A DNA stretch of 64,000 bases, taken from contig NZ_PNCI01000027.1 of NCBI RefSeq assembly GCF_005887095.1, positions 62,001 to 126,000 on the forward strand, read 5' to 3'. The stretch's first letter is position 1. Every line of letters starts with the position of its first letter. Shown piece by piece: positions 56,490-64,000 of the stretch. The notes beneath the pieces were generated by a model. That model saw only the letters and a program-made list of their open reading frames with translations. It had not been told where the DNA came from and did no database searches. The DNA is from Pseudoalteromonas rubra (GTDB taxonomy: Bacteria; Pseudomonadota; Gammaproteobacteria; Enterobacterales; Alteromonadaceae). The translations under genes and the position numbers were made by a program.

Positions 56490-58112
56490 TTACACCTTAA
56501 ATTTAGACGTTGAGCTGAGCAAGTTGTCTGACAGCTTATGTAGATTCTGGGCCACATCACCAACTTGAGACAGAGCCGTCATGGTTTCTTCAAACGAGCT
56601 ATGCATGTTAGATACGTTGGTCACAACCATAGCAGCAACGGAGGTCTGCTCTTCGGTGGCAGTGGCTATTTGTGAGTTCATCCCGTTGATAGCAAGTATC
56701 TGCTCTGAGATTAACTGGATAGATGCGCCTGTAGCTTGCGCGGCCTCCGCATTGTTGGTTGCCATATCCCGCGCACTGTTCATGGCTTTTACCGAATCGG
56801 ATGCCGCCACGGTCAGCACATTAATGAGCTCACGTATTTCATTGGTTGATTTTGCCGTCCGCGAAGCCAGCTCTCGTACTTCGTCAGCGACTACCGCAAA
56901 TCCACGCCCCTGCTCACCCGCTCTGGCGGCTTCTATCGCTGCATTGAGCGCCAAAAGATTCGTTTGCTCGGCGATTGAGGTAATTACATTCAGGATCTGA
57001 GTGACATTCTGAGTGTCGTCCGCGAGTTTGTTGATAGTGCTGGCGGCCTTATTGATCTCCGCACTGAGTTCCTGCGACTGAGCAACCGACACATCGATTT
57101 GCTTCATACTTTCATCAACCGCACCTTCGGCCAGCTCAGCAGCCTGAAATGCACTGGCAGCCGACTGAGAAATATCTCCCACACTCTGTTTCATTTCTTC
57201 CATTGATTGCCTGACAACTTCGGCATCACTGGACTGTCTTTGCGTTGCATGCTCTGCAGACTGCATGCCCTCTACCAGTCGCGTCGAGTTTTTGGTCAAA
57301 GGTTCAACTACGGCAACAACGTCCACCACAGTTGCTCTTAGTAACCCTATAAAAGAGTTAAAGTTTTTTGAAACCTGACCAATTTCGTCTTCTGAGTGTA
57401 CCGTTAGCTGCGAGCTGAGTGACCCCTTTCCTTCGGCGAGCAAGTGTAGGTTGCTGGCCGCTTCTTTGGCCGCTGAGCTTATCCCCTTTGCAATCAGTAC
57501 GGCGAGAATAATCACGATGATTAAAGAAACGATTGCGACAATGAACATCATTCCCAATGCACTATCGGCATTCATTTTGGTGTTGTTCACCAGCTCAAAA
57601 AAGCGTGCATCGGCACGTTTCTGATCATCACTAAGGCGCTGCATCACGCCTTCAAACAGGTCTCTCTTTTGGTTTGCTTTTTGTGGCAGGGTCGAAAAGT
57701 CAGCGGTGCCATCGAGCATACTACTGGCAATATTTCTGGCGATGGTCTCATAGGCTCTGATGTCATCTATGGTAGAGGCGGTCGGAAAGTTATCATTTAA
57801 CGCAGGTATCTGACGTAGGCTATCGAGTAACTCAGCACTCATATTTTGGGCCTTTTCGATCAATTCAGCGTCCCCAAAGGTGACTGACTGCGTATACGTT
57901 TCGTCAATGACTTGCATTGTGGTGACATTCTTAGACGTTAAAATGAGCAGCTTGTAAGTCTGGTTTTCCAGTTCATCCAAAGAACGTTGATTTTCAAGCA
58001 AAGAGGTATAATTGATCATCACCAGAACAACAAAAGCAGCAACGGCGACCACGGTAAGAGCATGTATTTTCTTAGAAATACTTAAGTTTTTTAAGCCAGA
58101 CAGTATCGACAT
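56490..58112 (-). CDS. methyl-accepting chemotaxis protein
   Basis: 540 aa. Membrane segment 1 (about 15-32, [18 protein letters not shown]), a helical periplasmic sensor (four-helix-bundle type, about 35-185), membrane segment 2 (about 187-210, [19 protein letters not shown]), HAMP, and a cytoplasmic MA domain with the signalling hairpin [37 protein letters not shown]. It should couple to CheW/CheA to bias flagellar rotation or another Che pathway. The ligand is unknown. No C-terminal CheR-binding pentapeptide is present. Confidence 0.94.
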   Translation of the reverse strand: MSILSGLKNLSISKKIHALTVVAVAAFVVLVMINYTSLLENQRSLDELENQTYKLLILTSKNVTTMQVIDETYTQSVTFGDAELIEKAQNMSAELLDSLRQIPALNDNFPTASTIDDIRAYETIARNIASSMLDGTADFSTLPQKANQKRDLFEGVMQRLSDDQKRADARFFELVNNTKMNADSALGMMFIVAIVSLIIVIILAVLIAKGISSAAKEAASNLHLLAEGKGSLSSQLTVHSEDEIGQVSKNFNSFIGLLRATVVDVVAVVEPLTKNSTRLVEGMQSAEHATQRQSSDAEVVRQSMEEMKQSVGDISQSAASAFQAAELAEGAVDESMKQIDVSVAQSQELSAEINKAASTINKLADDTQNVTQILNVITSIAEQTNLLALNAAIEAARAGEQGRGFAVVADEVRELASRTAKSTNEIRELINVLTVAASDSVKAMNSARDMATNNAEAAQATGASIQLISEQILAINGMNSQIATATEEQTSVAAMVVTNVSNMHSSFEETMTALSQVGDVAQNLHKLSDNLLSSTSKFKV

Positions 58113-58317
58113 ATCACACCTTGTAAGCTGACGCTAAATTAGCGTAAAAACGATTCTGATGTACAACAGGCAGCCTGACTCCTTGCGCCTACCACTTTAA
58201 CATACACCCATCAAGCTAAAGCTTAGCGCTGTTCGTAATTTATTCAATAAAACTTTCTTTTTCGCATATTTAACTATACTTAGCCGTGCCAATAACACGA
58301 GTTTAGCGGAGCTATCC

Positions 58318-59391
58318 ATGAAACTAAAATTTACTCTCTTGGTCGCAGCTTTATCGTCGACAGCGCTTCATGCCGAGGTCAACATATCCGGGTTTGCCAG
58401 TATCACAGGAGGTCAGGTCCTAAGTGGGTCGGGCGTGCCTCAGTTTGGCCTGGAGCCCACTTTTTTAGCCGATTACCCCATAGTCAGTGCCTATAAAGAA
58501 GACTTTTCACTCTCGCCGGAATCCTTAATCGGATTACAGGTCAGCGGCGATCTTGGTGAGGGGTTAAGCGTCACGGGACAGATCGTTGCCCGCGGTGCCA
58601 ATGACTATGATGCCGAATTTGAATGGGCCTATGTCTCATACGACATTAACGACAGCTGGACACTGCAAGCCGGTAAAAAGCGTCTGCCATTATTCTACTA
58701 CTCTGACTTTTATGACGTGGGTTACGCCTATGTATGGATGCGAGCCCCTGCTGACAACTACACCTGGCAAATCTTTAACTATGAAGGGGTCAACCTGTTA
58801 TATAGCGGTTCAATTGGTGACTGGGGGGTATCTGCCAACGTCTATACTGGACGCGAGGATGACACCGAAAACAAACTCCTTTCTGAGTTTTTCTTCCAGA
58901 CGCCAACCCGCGAAATCTGGGAGGACATTTTAGGTGGAGTAGTACAACTCAGTTACGACTGGCTAGAGCTGCGCTTTACGCATATGCGCTACACCAACAA
59001 ACGCTTCCGTAACGGTGAACCTGAAATGTGGAATGGTTCGGATTCGCGAGATGGTAAGTTTTATGGTCTGGCCGCTAATGCTGACTTTGGTAATGTCTTT
59101 ATTTTATCTGAATTTAACCGCCTCGATCTGGATGGTGACCTGGATACCTATATGATCAGCGCCGGTTATCGCTTTGACAGTATCACTCCCTATATTATGT
59201 ACTCCAACTTTGAGCAAAAAGATGGTGACGACCCGGAAAAACACGACACCCGTGCCGTAGGGGTCAGATGGGATTTTCATCCATCAGCCGCCTTTAAGGT
59301 ACAGTACGACAAAGTCGAGGACGACTCCACAGCACTGGCAGTCGCAGGCGACAGCGAATCACTCACGCTTGGTATTGATTTAGTTTTTTAG
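58318..59391 (+). CDS. outer-membrane porin-like protein
   Basis: 357 aa. Signal peptide (TLLVAALSSTALHA) then VNISGFASITGGQVLSG and a barrel of alternating strands (EFEWAYVSYDINDSWTLQAGK, LPLFYYSD, YMISAGYRF) ending ESLTLGIDLVF with terminal Phe. Similar proteins in Alteromonadales and vibrios are encoded beside a small PstS-like periplasmic protein, as here, which suggests phosphate or another oxyanion as solute. It is ten bases upstream of that partner. Confidence 0.8.
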   Translation: MKLKFTLLVAALSSTALHAEVNISGFASITGGQVLSGSGVPQFGLEPTFLADYPIVSAYKEDFSLSPESLIGLQVSGDLGEGLSVTGQIVARGANDYDAEFEWAYVSYDINDSWTLQAGKKRLPLFYYSDFYDVGYAYVWMRAPADNYTWQIFNYEGVNLLYSGSIGDWGVSANVYTGREDDTENKLLSEFFFQTPTREIWEDILGGVVQLSYDWLELRFTHMRYTNKRFRNGEPEMWNGSDSRDGKFYGLAANADFGNVFILSEFNRLDLDGDLDTYMISAGYRFDSITPYIMYSNFEQKDGDDPEKHDTRAVGVRWDFHPSAAFKVQYDKVEDDSTALAVAGDSESLTLGIDLVF

Positions 59392-59401
59392 GGGAAATGA
59401 C

Positions 59402-59809
59402 ATGAAAAAATTAATAGGTGTAGTGTTATTGTCGTCGGCGCTGAATGCCTTTGCCGGCGTATCCGTTGTAGTTCATCCCAGCAATGACAGTAGTTTCGAT
59501 ACCTCAACAATTAAGCGTATATTTACAGGTAAAGAGAAGTCATTCTCCAACGGAAACAAAGCTATCCCGGTTTCACAGGAAGCCGGAAATGCAGTCACCG
59601 ATGAGTTTAATAACAAAGCGCTCAGTAAGTCGTCTGCGCAGCTCAAAGCTTACTGGTCAAAACTGATTTTTACCGGCAAAGGAACGCCACCCAAAGAAGT
59701 ATCAAATGATGCGGAAGTGCTCAAGATGGTCTCAGCAAACCCAGACACAATTGGTTTTGTATCATCCGACGCGGTAACGGATGCCGTTAAGGTAGTACAG
59801 CAATACTAA
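59402..59809 (+). CDS. small PstS-like periplasmic phosphate-binding-domain protein
   Basis: 135 aa, far shorter than PstS (over 300 aa). Signal peptide (LIGVVLLSSALNAFA) then VSVVVHPSNDSSFDTSTIKRIFTGK, WSKLIFTGKGTPPKEV and ANPDTIGFVSSDAV, the pattern of the PBP-like domain that corresponds to one lobe of phosphate-binding proteins. It lies directly after the porin gene and before a terminator, forming a two-gene unit. Whether it still binds phosphate is unknown. Confidence 0.82.
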   Translation: MKKLIGVVLLSSALNAFAGVSVVVHPSNDSSFDTSTIKRIFTGKEKSFSNGNKAIPVSQEAGNAVTDEFNNKALSKSSAQLKAYWSKLIFTGKGTPPKEVSNDAEVLKMVSANPDTIGFVSSDAVTDAVKVVQQY

Positions 59810-59844
59810 CTGAATATACAGAAATGTACGTTTTGTTCCAAAAT

Positions 59845-59872
59845 AAAAGCCGGGTTCTATATACCGGCTTTT
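59845..59872 (+). terminator. intrinsic terminator after the porin operon
   Basis: 9-bp perfect stem AAAAGCCGG/CCGGCTTTT with a 10-base loop, ending in a T-run. Confidence 0.86.
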
Positions 59873-59928
59873 GCAATTGTGAGACTAAGATTACGCTCTG
59901 ACGCCCCAGCGAACCCATTTAATAAGGG

Positions 59929-60657
59929 CTAGGGTTCAGTTACCCCTTCCTCACCAGCGAGCTTGAAGGTAACCTCTTGCGTTTCAAGGGAGAAGATTTT
60001 GCCATTATCCAACTCAATCTCGATATAAAACGTCATCTTCGCTGGATAGTCTGGCCCGGTATTCAACACCAGATTGCGTGTAAACCCAGCGTTTAGCCCA
60101 CCATTAAGCTGACCATATTGCACATACTCCGCAACCGTAAAAAACGTTTTCGTCTCGTTTTTGTAGGTGTAGTACTTATTCAGTGCATCAGCGTAAGTTA
60201 CCGAAAATAGTGCATTTAGATTGCTACCGGACGGATAGGCCTGGCTAAAGTCTGTGGCTGAAGTAATATCAATGGAGACGATGTTTTCTTCTGTTTGAGG
60301 CGGCACGGGCGACAAAGCATAGGCTTTTGTGATCAAAGAAAACGAGTGCGGTATATCAAGCCAGGATGCCGCTGTGACCGACATCGTTTGAGTATCCAGA
60401 CCAAAAACAATGTCCTGATAGGTCACTTCCTCAGCTGCCTGATACGGAGTGTCTCGATTATATTCAGGGTTTTGCGCGTCTTGTTCCACCAGTCGATTGT
60501 ATATGCGAACCTCAAACCCTTCGGTGACTGTGTTGGATTTTTTCGCGCTGGGTTGAGGAGGCAAATCCGGCCCGGGAGTCGTTCCGTCGCTGCCTGAACC
60601 ACAGCCTGTTAACATGCCCGATAGCGCCAGTACACCCAGTGTTTTTATCCTCATCAT
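59929..60657 (-). CDS. predicted lipoprotein of unknown function
   Basis: 242 aa. Lipobox LTGC at residues 16-19 (LGVLALSGMLTGCGSG), followed by a Gly/Ser/Pro-rich linker. Serine at +3 rather than Asp at +2 predicts outer-membrane sorting by the usual rule. The body (about 40-242) is beta-rich and Thr/Tyr-rich with no family I recognise. AGGACA precedes two adjacent ATG codons. It is transcribed alone. Confidence 0.75.
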   Translation of the reverse strand: MMRIKTLGVLALSGMLTGCGSGSDGTTPGPDLPPQPSAKKSNTVTEGFEVRIYNRLVEQDAQNPEYNRDTPYQAAEEVTYQDIVFGLDTQTMSVTAASWLDIPHSFSLITKAYALSPVPPQTEENIVSIDITSATDFSQAYPSGSNLNALFSVTYADALNKYYTYKNETKTFFTVAEYVQYGQLNGGLNAGFTRNLVLNTGPDYPAKMTFYIEIELDNGKIFSLETQEVTFKLAGEEGVTEP

Positions 60658-60817
60658 GTGTTGTCCTTAAACTGCAAGTGCGTCATATTGTATCTGGATA
60701 TGTATGAGTAACAATGGCTTATGTGTTATTAAATGTTACCCTTTGTGCAATAAAACACCATACTCTGGTTGTGATTGTGCAGGCCTTTTTAAGGGCTTGG
60801 CTGGCTTTTTCACTGTA

Positions 60818-60853
60818 AAAAAGAGGGCCTGACGTCATTGACCGATCAGGCCC
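60818..60853 (-). terminator. intrinsic terminator of the M4 protease gene
   Basis: 8-bp stem GGGCCTGA/TCAGGCCC (60825-60832, 60846-60853) with a 13-base, partly self-paired loop. On the minus strand it is followed by TCTTTTTT. Confidence 0.82.
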
Positions 60854-60863
60854 CTATATTAGT

Positions 60864-63620
60864 TTAGTTACATGCCCCCATCACTTTCCACACTGCCCAG
60901 CGGCTGGCGTTGTCGGCCGGATTCTGGTTGCGTGTCCACCACTTGGCCTGGAACAATCGCCCGTTGTAACTCACCTGATCGCCAGCGGTATAAACCGTAT
61001 TGGCGGACCAGGCACCAACCCGACATTGCGGTGTCTTAGTTTTGATGCTTATCTTGTGCGTGGCTGAACGAGTTTGCAGTCCCCCCTTATCGCTGGCCAC
61101 CGCATATACCTCATAGGCACCCACTTCGTTCAGAGTCACCGAAGCAGAGTATGGCTTTGTGTGACTGCTGGCCACCTGTTTGCCATTAACAAAATACCGG
61201 ATCTGAACCAGGTCGCCATCCTTATCAGAGGCACTGACCTGCAGTGCTATCGGCTGCTCCGGGGCAAACTCACTGCCATTTTTAGGGCTATTCAAAGTTA
61301 CTTCTGGTGCATGAGCCTCACTTTTTGCTGCATTCACTTTGATTGTGCGTGTTACCACCGCGGAGCGGGCATCCTTGTTATCTATGGCAACCGCACTGAG
61401 GGTGTACTCTCCAGCCTGTTTTGCATCAAAGTTAAATGCATAAGGTGCCTGAGTAAGCTCAGTCAGCAACTGCCCATGGACACTAACGAGTACCTGTTTA
61501 ATTGTGCCATCTCTGTCGGTTGCATTTAATGCCACCGCGACCTTAGTGCCTTCACTCACTTCGAGGTGATTGTCTGGTGATAAAAAGGCCAATTCAGGTA
61601 TCTGATTTGGCTGCTCCTGAGTGACACCGCACTCAACACCACGCTGCCATACGCCCCAGGAACCCGAGTTATGCTCGGGACTCTGGCCTCGGTTCCACCA
61701 TTTGGCGATATATTCATAGCCATCAAAGGCAGCTTTATTGCCCTGCACATAGACCTGGTTTTCTCTCCACTGAGGAGTCTGGCATTGTGCAGGGTCTATT
61801 AAAGTAAACTGCACAGGCTCTGAGGTGACTGTCAGCCCTTCGTTATCTTCTACGACAGCACTGAGTTGATAGATACCGGTTTCACCGCTTTGCCAGCGCA
61901 CCTCAAAAGGTTCAGCGGTCAATGTCCGATATTGTTTACCGTTCACCATAAAGGTCACTTTTGCAACCTCACCATAGTCATCTTTTGCATCAGCACTGAA
62001 GGTCAACTCTGACTCAATCTTAAAGCGACTCCCCTCACCCGGGTTCGTTATGGTGATTTCTGGTGCTTTATTTTCTGTACAGGCAAAGACCCCCACTTGT
62101 TTAAACGCTTCGCCAACATCTTTTATGTCGTATCCGAGCTCCTCGGCAGCATCTGTTACCCCGCAAGCCAGCGACTCAAAATTGCCGTTGTAAACCCAGT
62201 AGTGCTTGTTGGCATGCAACATCACTTCATAGGCTTTTTTCACGCCCCAACCGGGTGTGTTTGCCAGATGATAAAATGCTTTATTAAACACCCCAGAGCT
62301 ATAGTGAACATCCATCCCTATGGTGTAATCATCCGCATGACCAATCGACTCGCCGTCTTTGGTTGGGTCATCCATATAACGCAATGCTGTGCGGTTTTTG
62401 AAAATACTGGCGCCAATTAACCAGTCTACTTCGCAGCTGCCATCGGCATTTTGATTCAAAAAGCACTCCAGTGCCTCCGACGTCATGTCTGAAAACGCTT
62501 CGTTTACACCGCCGGACATGCTACGGTACGCCAGCTTTGAGTTTTGTGACGTCACACCATGGGCAATTTCATGGGCGACCACACCCAGTGATGTAAAAGG
62601 ATACACGCCATAACGAGACAAGTTGCCATCTCCAAACGTTACTTCCTTGCCATTCCAAAATGCATTCAGGTAATTTTCACGGTAGTGAACACGCATCACC
62701 AAATCGCCTTCCAGTGCGCGGCTGCTGTACCAGTCATCAAACATCTCCAGTGTTGCTTTACCATAATACATAGCATCATTGAGTGGAGAATAGGCACCAT
62801 TAACTGACTTATGCTGGTTCTCGTGGCAATCAAACACAAAGGTCTCTGTATTACTGATGTCGTGTTCCATGTCGATAACGCGAATATCCTCATGTGCCAG
62901 GGCACAACGCCCATCTTCACGCTCTGTGGCATAAAACTTTGGCTTATCCTCACCATAATAGTGGCGGCCGATTTTCTCATTGCCGCCCGGACCTGTGCCA
63001 ATTTTGCCGTGGGTCAGTGTTTCAACATGACTCAATACCTCTGCACTATGGGCATCAATAAAGAACTCCGGTCGGCTGGGTGCTTGCTCTGTCTCAGCAA
63101 AAAAGCTAATCCGATAGGCCAATCTGAACCCATTATGATAGGGGTACACCACCAGCTCAATCTGTTCGTCCTGAGTCAGCAAAAGGTTCGGGATACTGGC
63201 TTTTGCGCTGCGCAAAGCTTGCGCTTCATCAATTGACGCCACAACCGAATCCAGCTTAGGCGCCGGCACCACTGAGCCACTGACACCCGTGATATTCCCC
63301 TCCGGGGAAAACCACACACTGAGCAGGTTTTGCGCATCATGATGGGTCACAATTTCACCACCGTGTACCCGTATTCCCTGGTAATACTGACTGCGACGCA
63401 GGTGCTTGCCATCTTCGCTGCGGCTGTGGGTTTTAAATTCAAAGTCTGGCTGAGTACTTGCCTGACGGGACTGGAAAAAGCGCGTTGACTGCTGCAACTG
63501 TTCAATCAGCTGAGATTCCAGCTGTTTGTTACTGTGGACACTGATCGGTGCGGTGTTTGCAGTAGCACCAAATACACTCACTGCAGCGAGAAAAGAAGCT
63601 ATGGGTGATAACTTATACAT
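60864..63620 (-). CDS. secreted M4 (thermolysin-family) metalloprotease with Ig-like and chitin-binding domains
   Basis: 918 aa. Signal peptide (IASFLAAVSVFGATANTA), FTP/PepSY propeptide (about 25-205), then the M4 catalytic domain (about 210-520) with zinc motif HEIAHGVTS and the third ligand in GGVNEAFSDMTSE; the active-site His is in DVHYSSGVFNKAFYHL. Two kinds of accessory module follow: three Ig-like Big_7-type domains (start motifs APEITITNPGEGS, IPELAFLSPDNH, APEVTLNSPKNGS), and two CBM5/12 chitin-binding modules (about 615-665, YIAKWWNRGQSP; about 870-918, FQAKWWTRNQNP). It likely works outside the cell on protein-chitin composites such as crustacean shell. A terminator follows. Confidence 0.93.
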   Translation of the reverse strand: MYKLSPIASFLAAVSVFGATANTAPISVHSNKQLESQLIEQLQQSTRFFQSRQASTQPDFEFKTHSRSEDGKHLRRSQYYQGIRVHGGEIVTHHDAQNLLSVWFSPEGNITGVSGSVVPAPKLDSVVASIDEAQALRSAKASIPNLLLTQDEQIELVVYPYHNGFRLAYRISFFAETEQAPSRPEFFIDAHSAEVLSHVETLTHGKIGTGPGGNEKIGRHYYGEDKPKFYATEREDGRCALAHEDIRVIDMEHDISNTETFVFDCHENQHKSVNGAYSPLNDAMYYGKATLEMFDDWYSSRALEGDLVMRVHYRENYLNAFWNGKEVTFGDGNLSRYGVYPFTSLGVVAHEIAHGVTSQNSKLAYRSMSGGVNEAFSDMTSEALECFLNQNADGSCEVDWLIGASIFKNRTALRYMDDPTKDGESIGHADDYTIGMDVHYSSGVFNKAFYHLANTPGWGVKKAYEVMLHANKHYWVYNGNFESLACGVTDAAEELGYDIKDVGEAFKQVGVFACTENKAPEITITNPGEGSRFKIESELTFSADAKDDYGEVAKVTFMVNGKQYRTLTAEPFEVRWQSGETGIYQLSAVVEDNEGLTVTSEPVQFTLIDPAQCQTPQWRENQVYVQGNKAAFDGYEYIAKWWNRGQSPEHNSGSWGVWQRGVECGVTQEQPNQIPELAFLSPDNHLEVSEGTKVAVALNATDRDGTIKQVLVSVHGQLLTELTQAPYAFNFDAKQAGEYTLSAVAIDNKDARSAVVTRTIKVNAAKSEAHAPEVTLNSPKNGSEFAPEQPIALQVSASDKDGDLVQIRYFVNGKQVASSHTKPYSASVTLNEVGAYEVYAVASDKGGLQTRSATHKISIKTKTPQCRVGAWSANTVYTAGDQVSYNGRLFQAKWWTRNQNPADNASRWAVWKVMGACN

Positions 63621-63707
63621 GATTTTACTCTTTTTGTTCGTTGTTTTTATTTATCTTTAGAAGCGCATCCCTGCGCTCACGGGAGTTATCCGTAACAGCC
63701 AATTAAT

Positions 63708-64000
63708 TTATAGCTTGCGCCACACACCGTTACTGCCAGGCGTCTGACCACGGGTCCACCAGCGTGCCTGCCAGGTTTCGCCGCCATGTGTTACTTTGTC
63801 ACCGCCGGTATAAACCAGGTCACTGCGCCAGGCACGTACTTTGCCATCGTCTGGGATGATCTCCTGCCATACACCGCCATTGGAAGGCAACGCACCTCGT
63901 GTCCACCAGCGAGCGCGATATTCCACACCTTTGTAAAACACCTTGTCGCCGCCTACATACACTTTATTGGCATCCCAGGTGGTGTTGCCATCACCAGGGG
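63708..64000 (-). CDS. C-terminus of a chitin-binding secreted protein (partial)
   Basis: The frame stays open to the window edge, so the start lies outside. The 97 visible residues hold two CBM5/12 modules in tandem, each with the AKWWT-like core (EYRARWWTRGALPSNGGVW and TWQARWWTRGQTPGSNGVW) and V(Y)xGGDKV. The catalytic part is missing; a GH18 chitinase, an AA10 monooxygenase or a protease are all possible. It is upstream of and codirectional with the M4 protease, 87 bases apart. Confidence 0.85.
   Translation of the reverse strand, partial: PGDGNTTWDANKVYVGGDKVFYKGVEYRARWWTRGALPSNGGVWQEIIPDDGKVRAWRSDLVYTGGDKVTHGGETWQARWWTRGQTPGSNGVWRKL

Overview
The window looks like chromosomal DNA of a marine gammaproteobacterium of the Alteromonadales, most likely Pseudoalteromonas. 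This rests on the mixture of pheS-pheT-ihfA, hda, dapB-carA-carB-greA, TonB-dependent receptors, and large secreted M4 and M9 proteases with PKD, PPC and chitin-binding domains. No taxonomic marker gene is present, so this is an inference. I see no rRNA, tRNA, CRISPR array, integrase or IS element.

Layout. 1-6.9 kb: an alpha-glucan utilisation locus (start of a secreted protein, flavin-dependent halogenase, TonB-dependent receptor, divergent GH13 alpha-glucosidase), with three copies of one LacI-type operator, TGCATACGTATKCA. 6.9-15.7 kb: an EAL phosphodiesterase, ihfA-pheT-pheS, hda with a DUF2066 gene, and a GGDEF cyclase. 15.8-20 kb: a three-gene exported/redox operon (cytochrome b plus ethylbenzene-dehydrogenase-like domain, DUF1566, phosphoesterase with two PPC domains). 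20-26 kb: glyoxalase I, two periplasmic binding-protein-like genes, an M9 collagenase-like protease and a small orphan gene. 26.2-42.7 kb: a defence island, entirely on the minus strand and bracketed by a short near-identical repeat. 42.7-51.1 kb: housekeeping (DUF465 protein, DksA-type zinc finger, greA, carB, carA, dapB) and a divergent NhaC-family transporter with a MetJ-like box. 51.2-64 kb: OmpK/Tsx-type channel, a TetR-controlled mini-operon, a broken TPR-PAS-histidine kinase gene, a chemoreceptor, a porin plus PstS-like protein, a lipoprotein, an M4 protease and the end of another chitin-binding protein.

The island is the most interesting part. In transcription order it encodes a 1190-aa protein with DinG/XPD-like helicase motifs and a C-terminal PD-(D/E)xK nuclease domain; a 687-aa protein overlapping it by 19 bp, whose second half has features suggestive of a MID-PIWI fold (a pPIWI-RE-like reading, not proven); then hsdM, hsdS, two DUF262 (GmrSD-like) genes and hsdR. 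This amounts to a possible helicase/nuclease/PIWI-like module upstream of a type I restriction-modification operon that itself carries a DUF262 pair between hsdS and hsdR.

Regulatory structure also deserves attention: intrinsic terminators sit directly in front of the halogenase gene and of carA, a perfect 19-bp palindrome overlaps the TetR promoter, and an FNR-like palindrome lies upstream of the island. Protein functions are assigned from recognisable motifs read by eye; no database search was possible.
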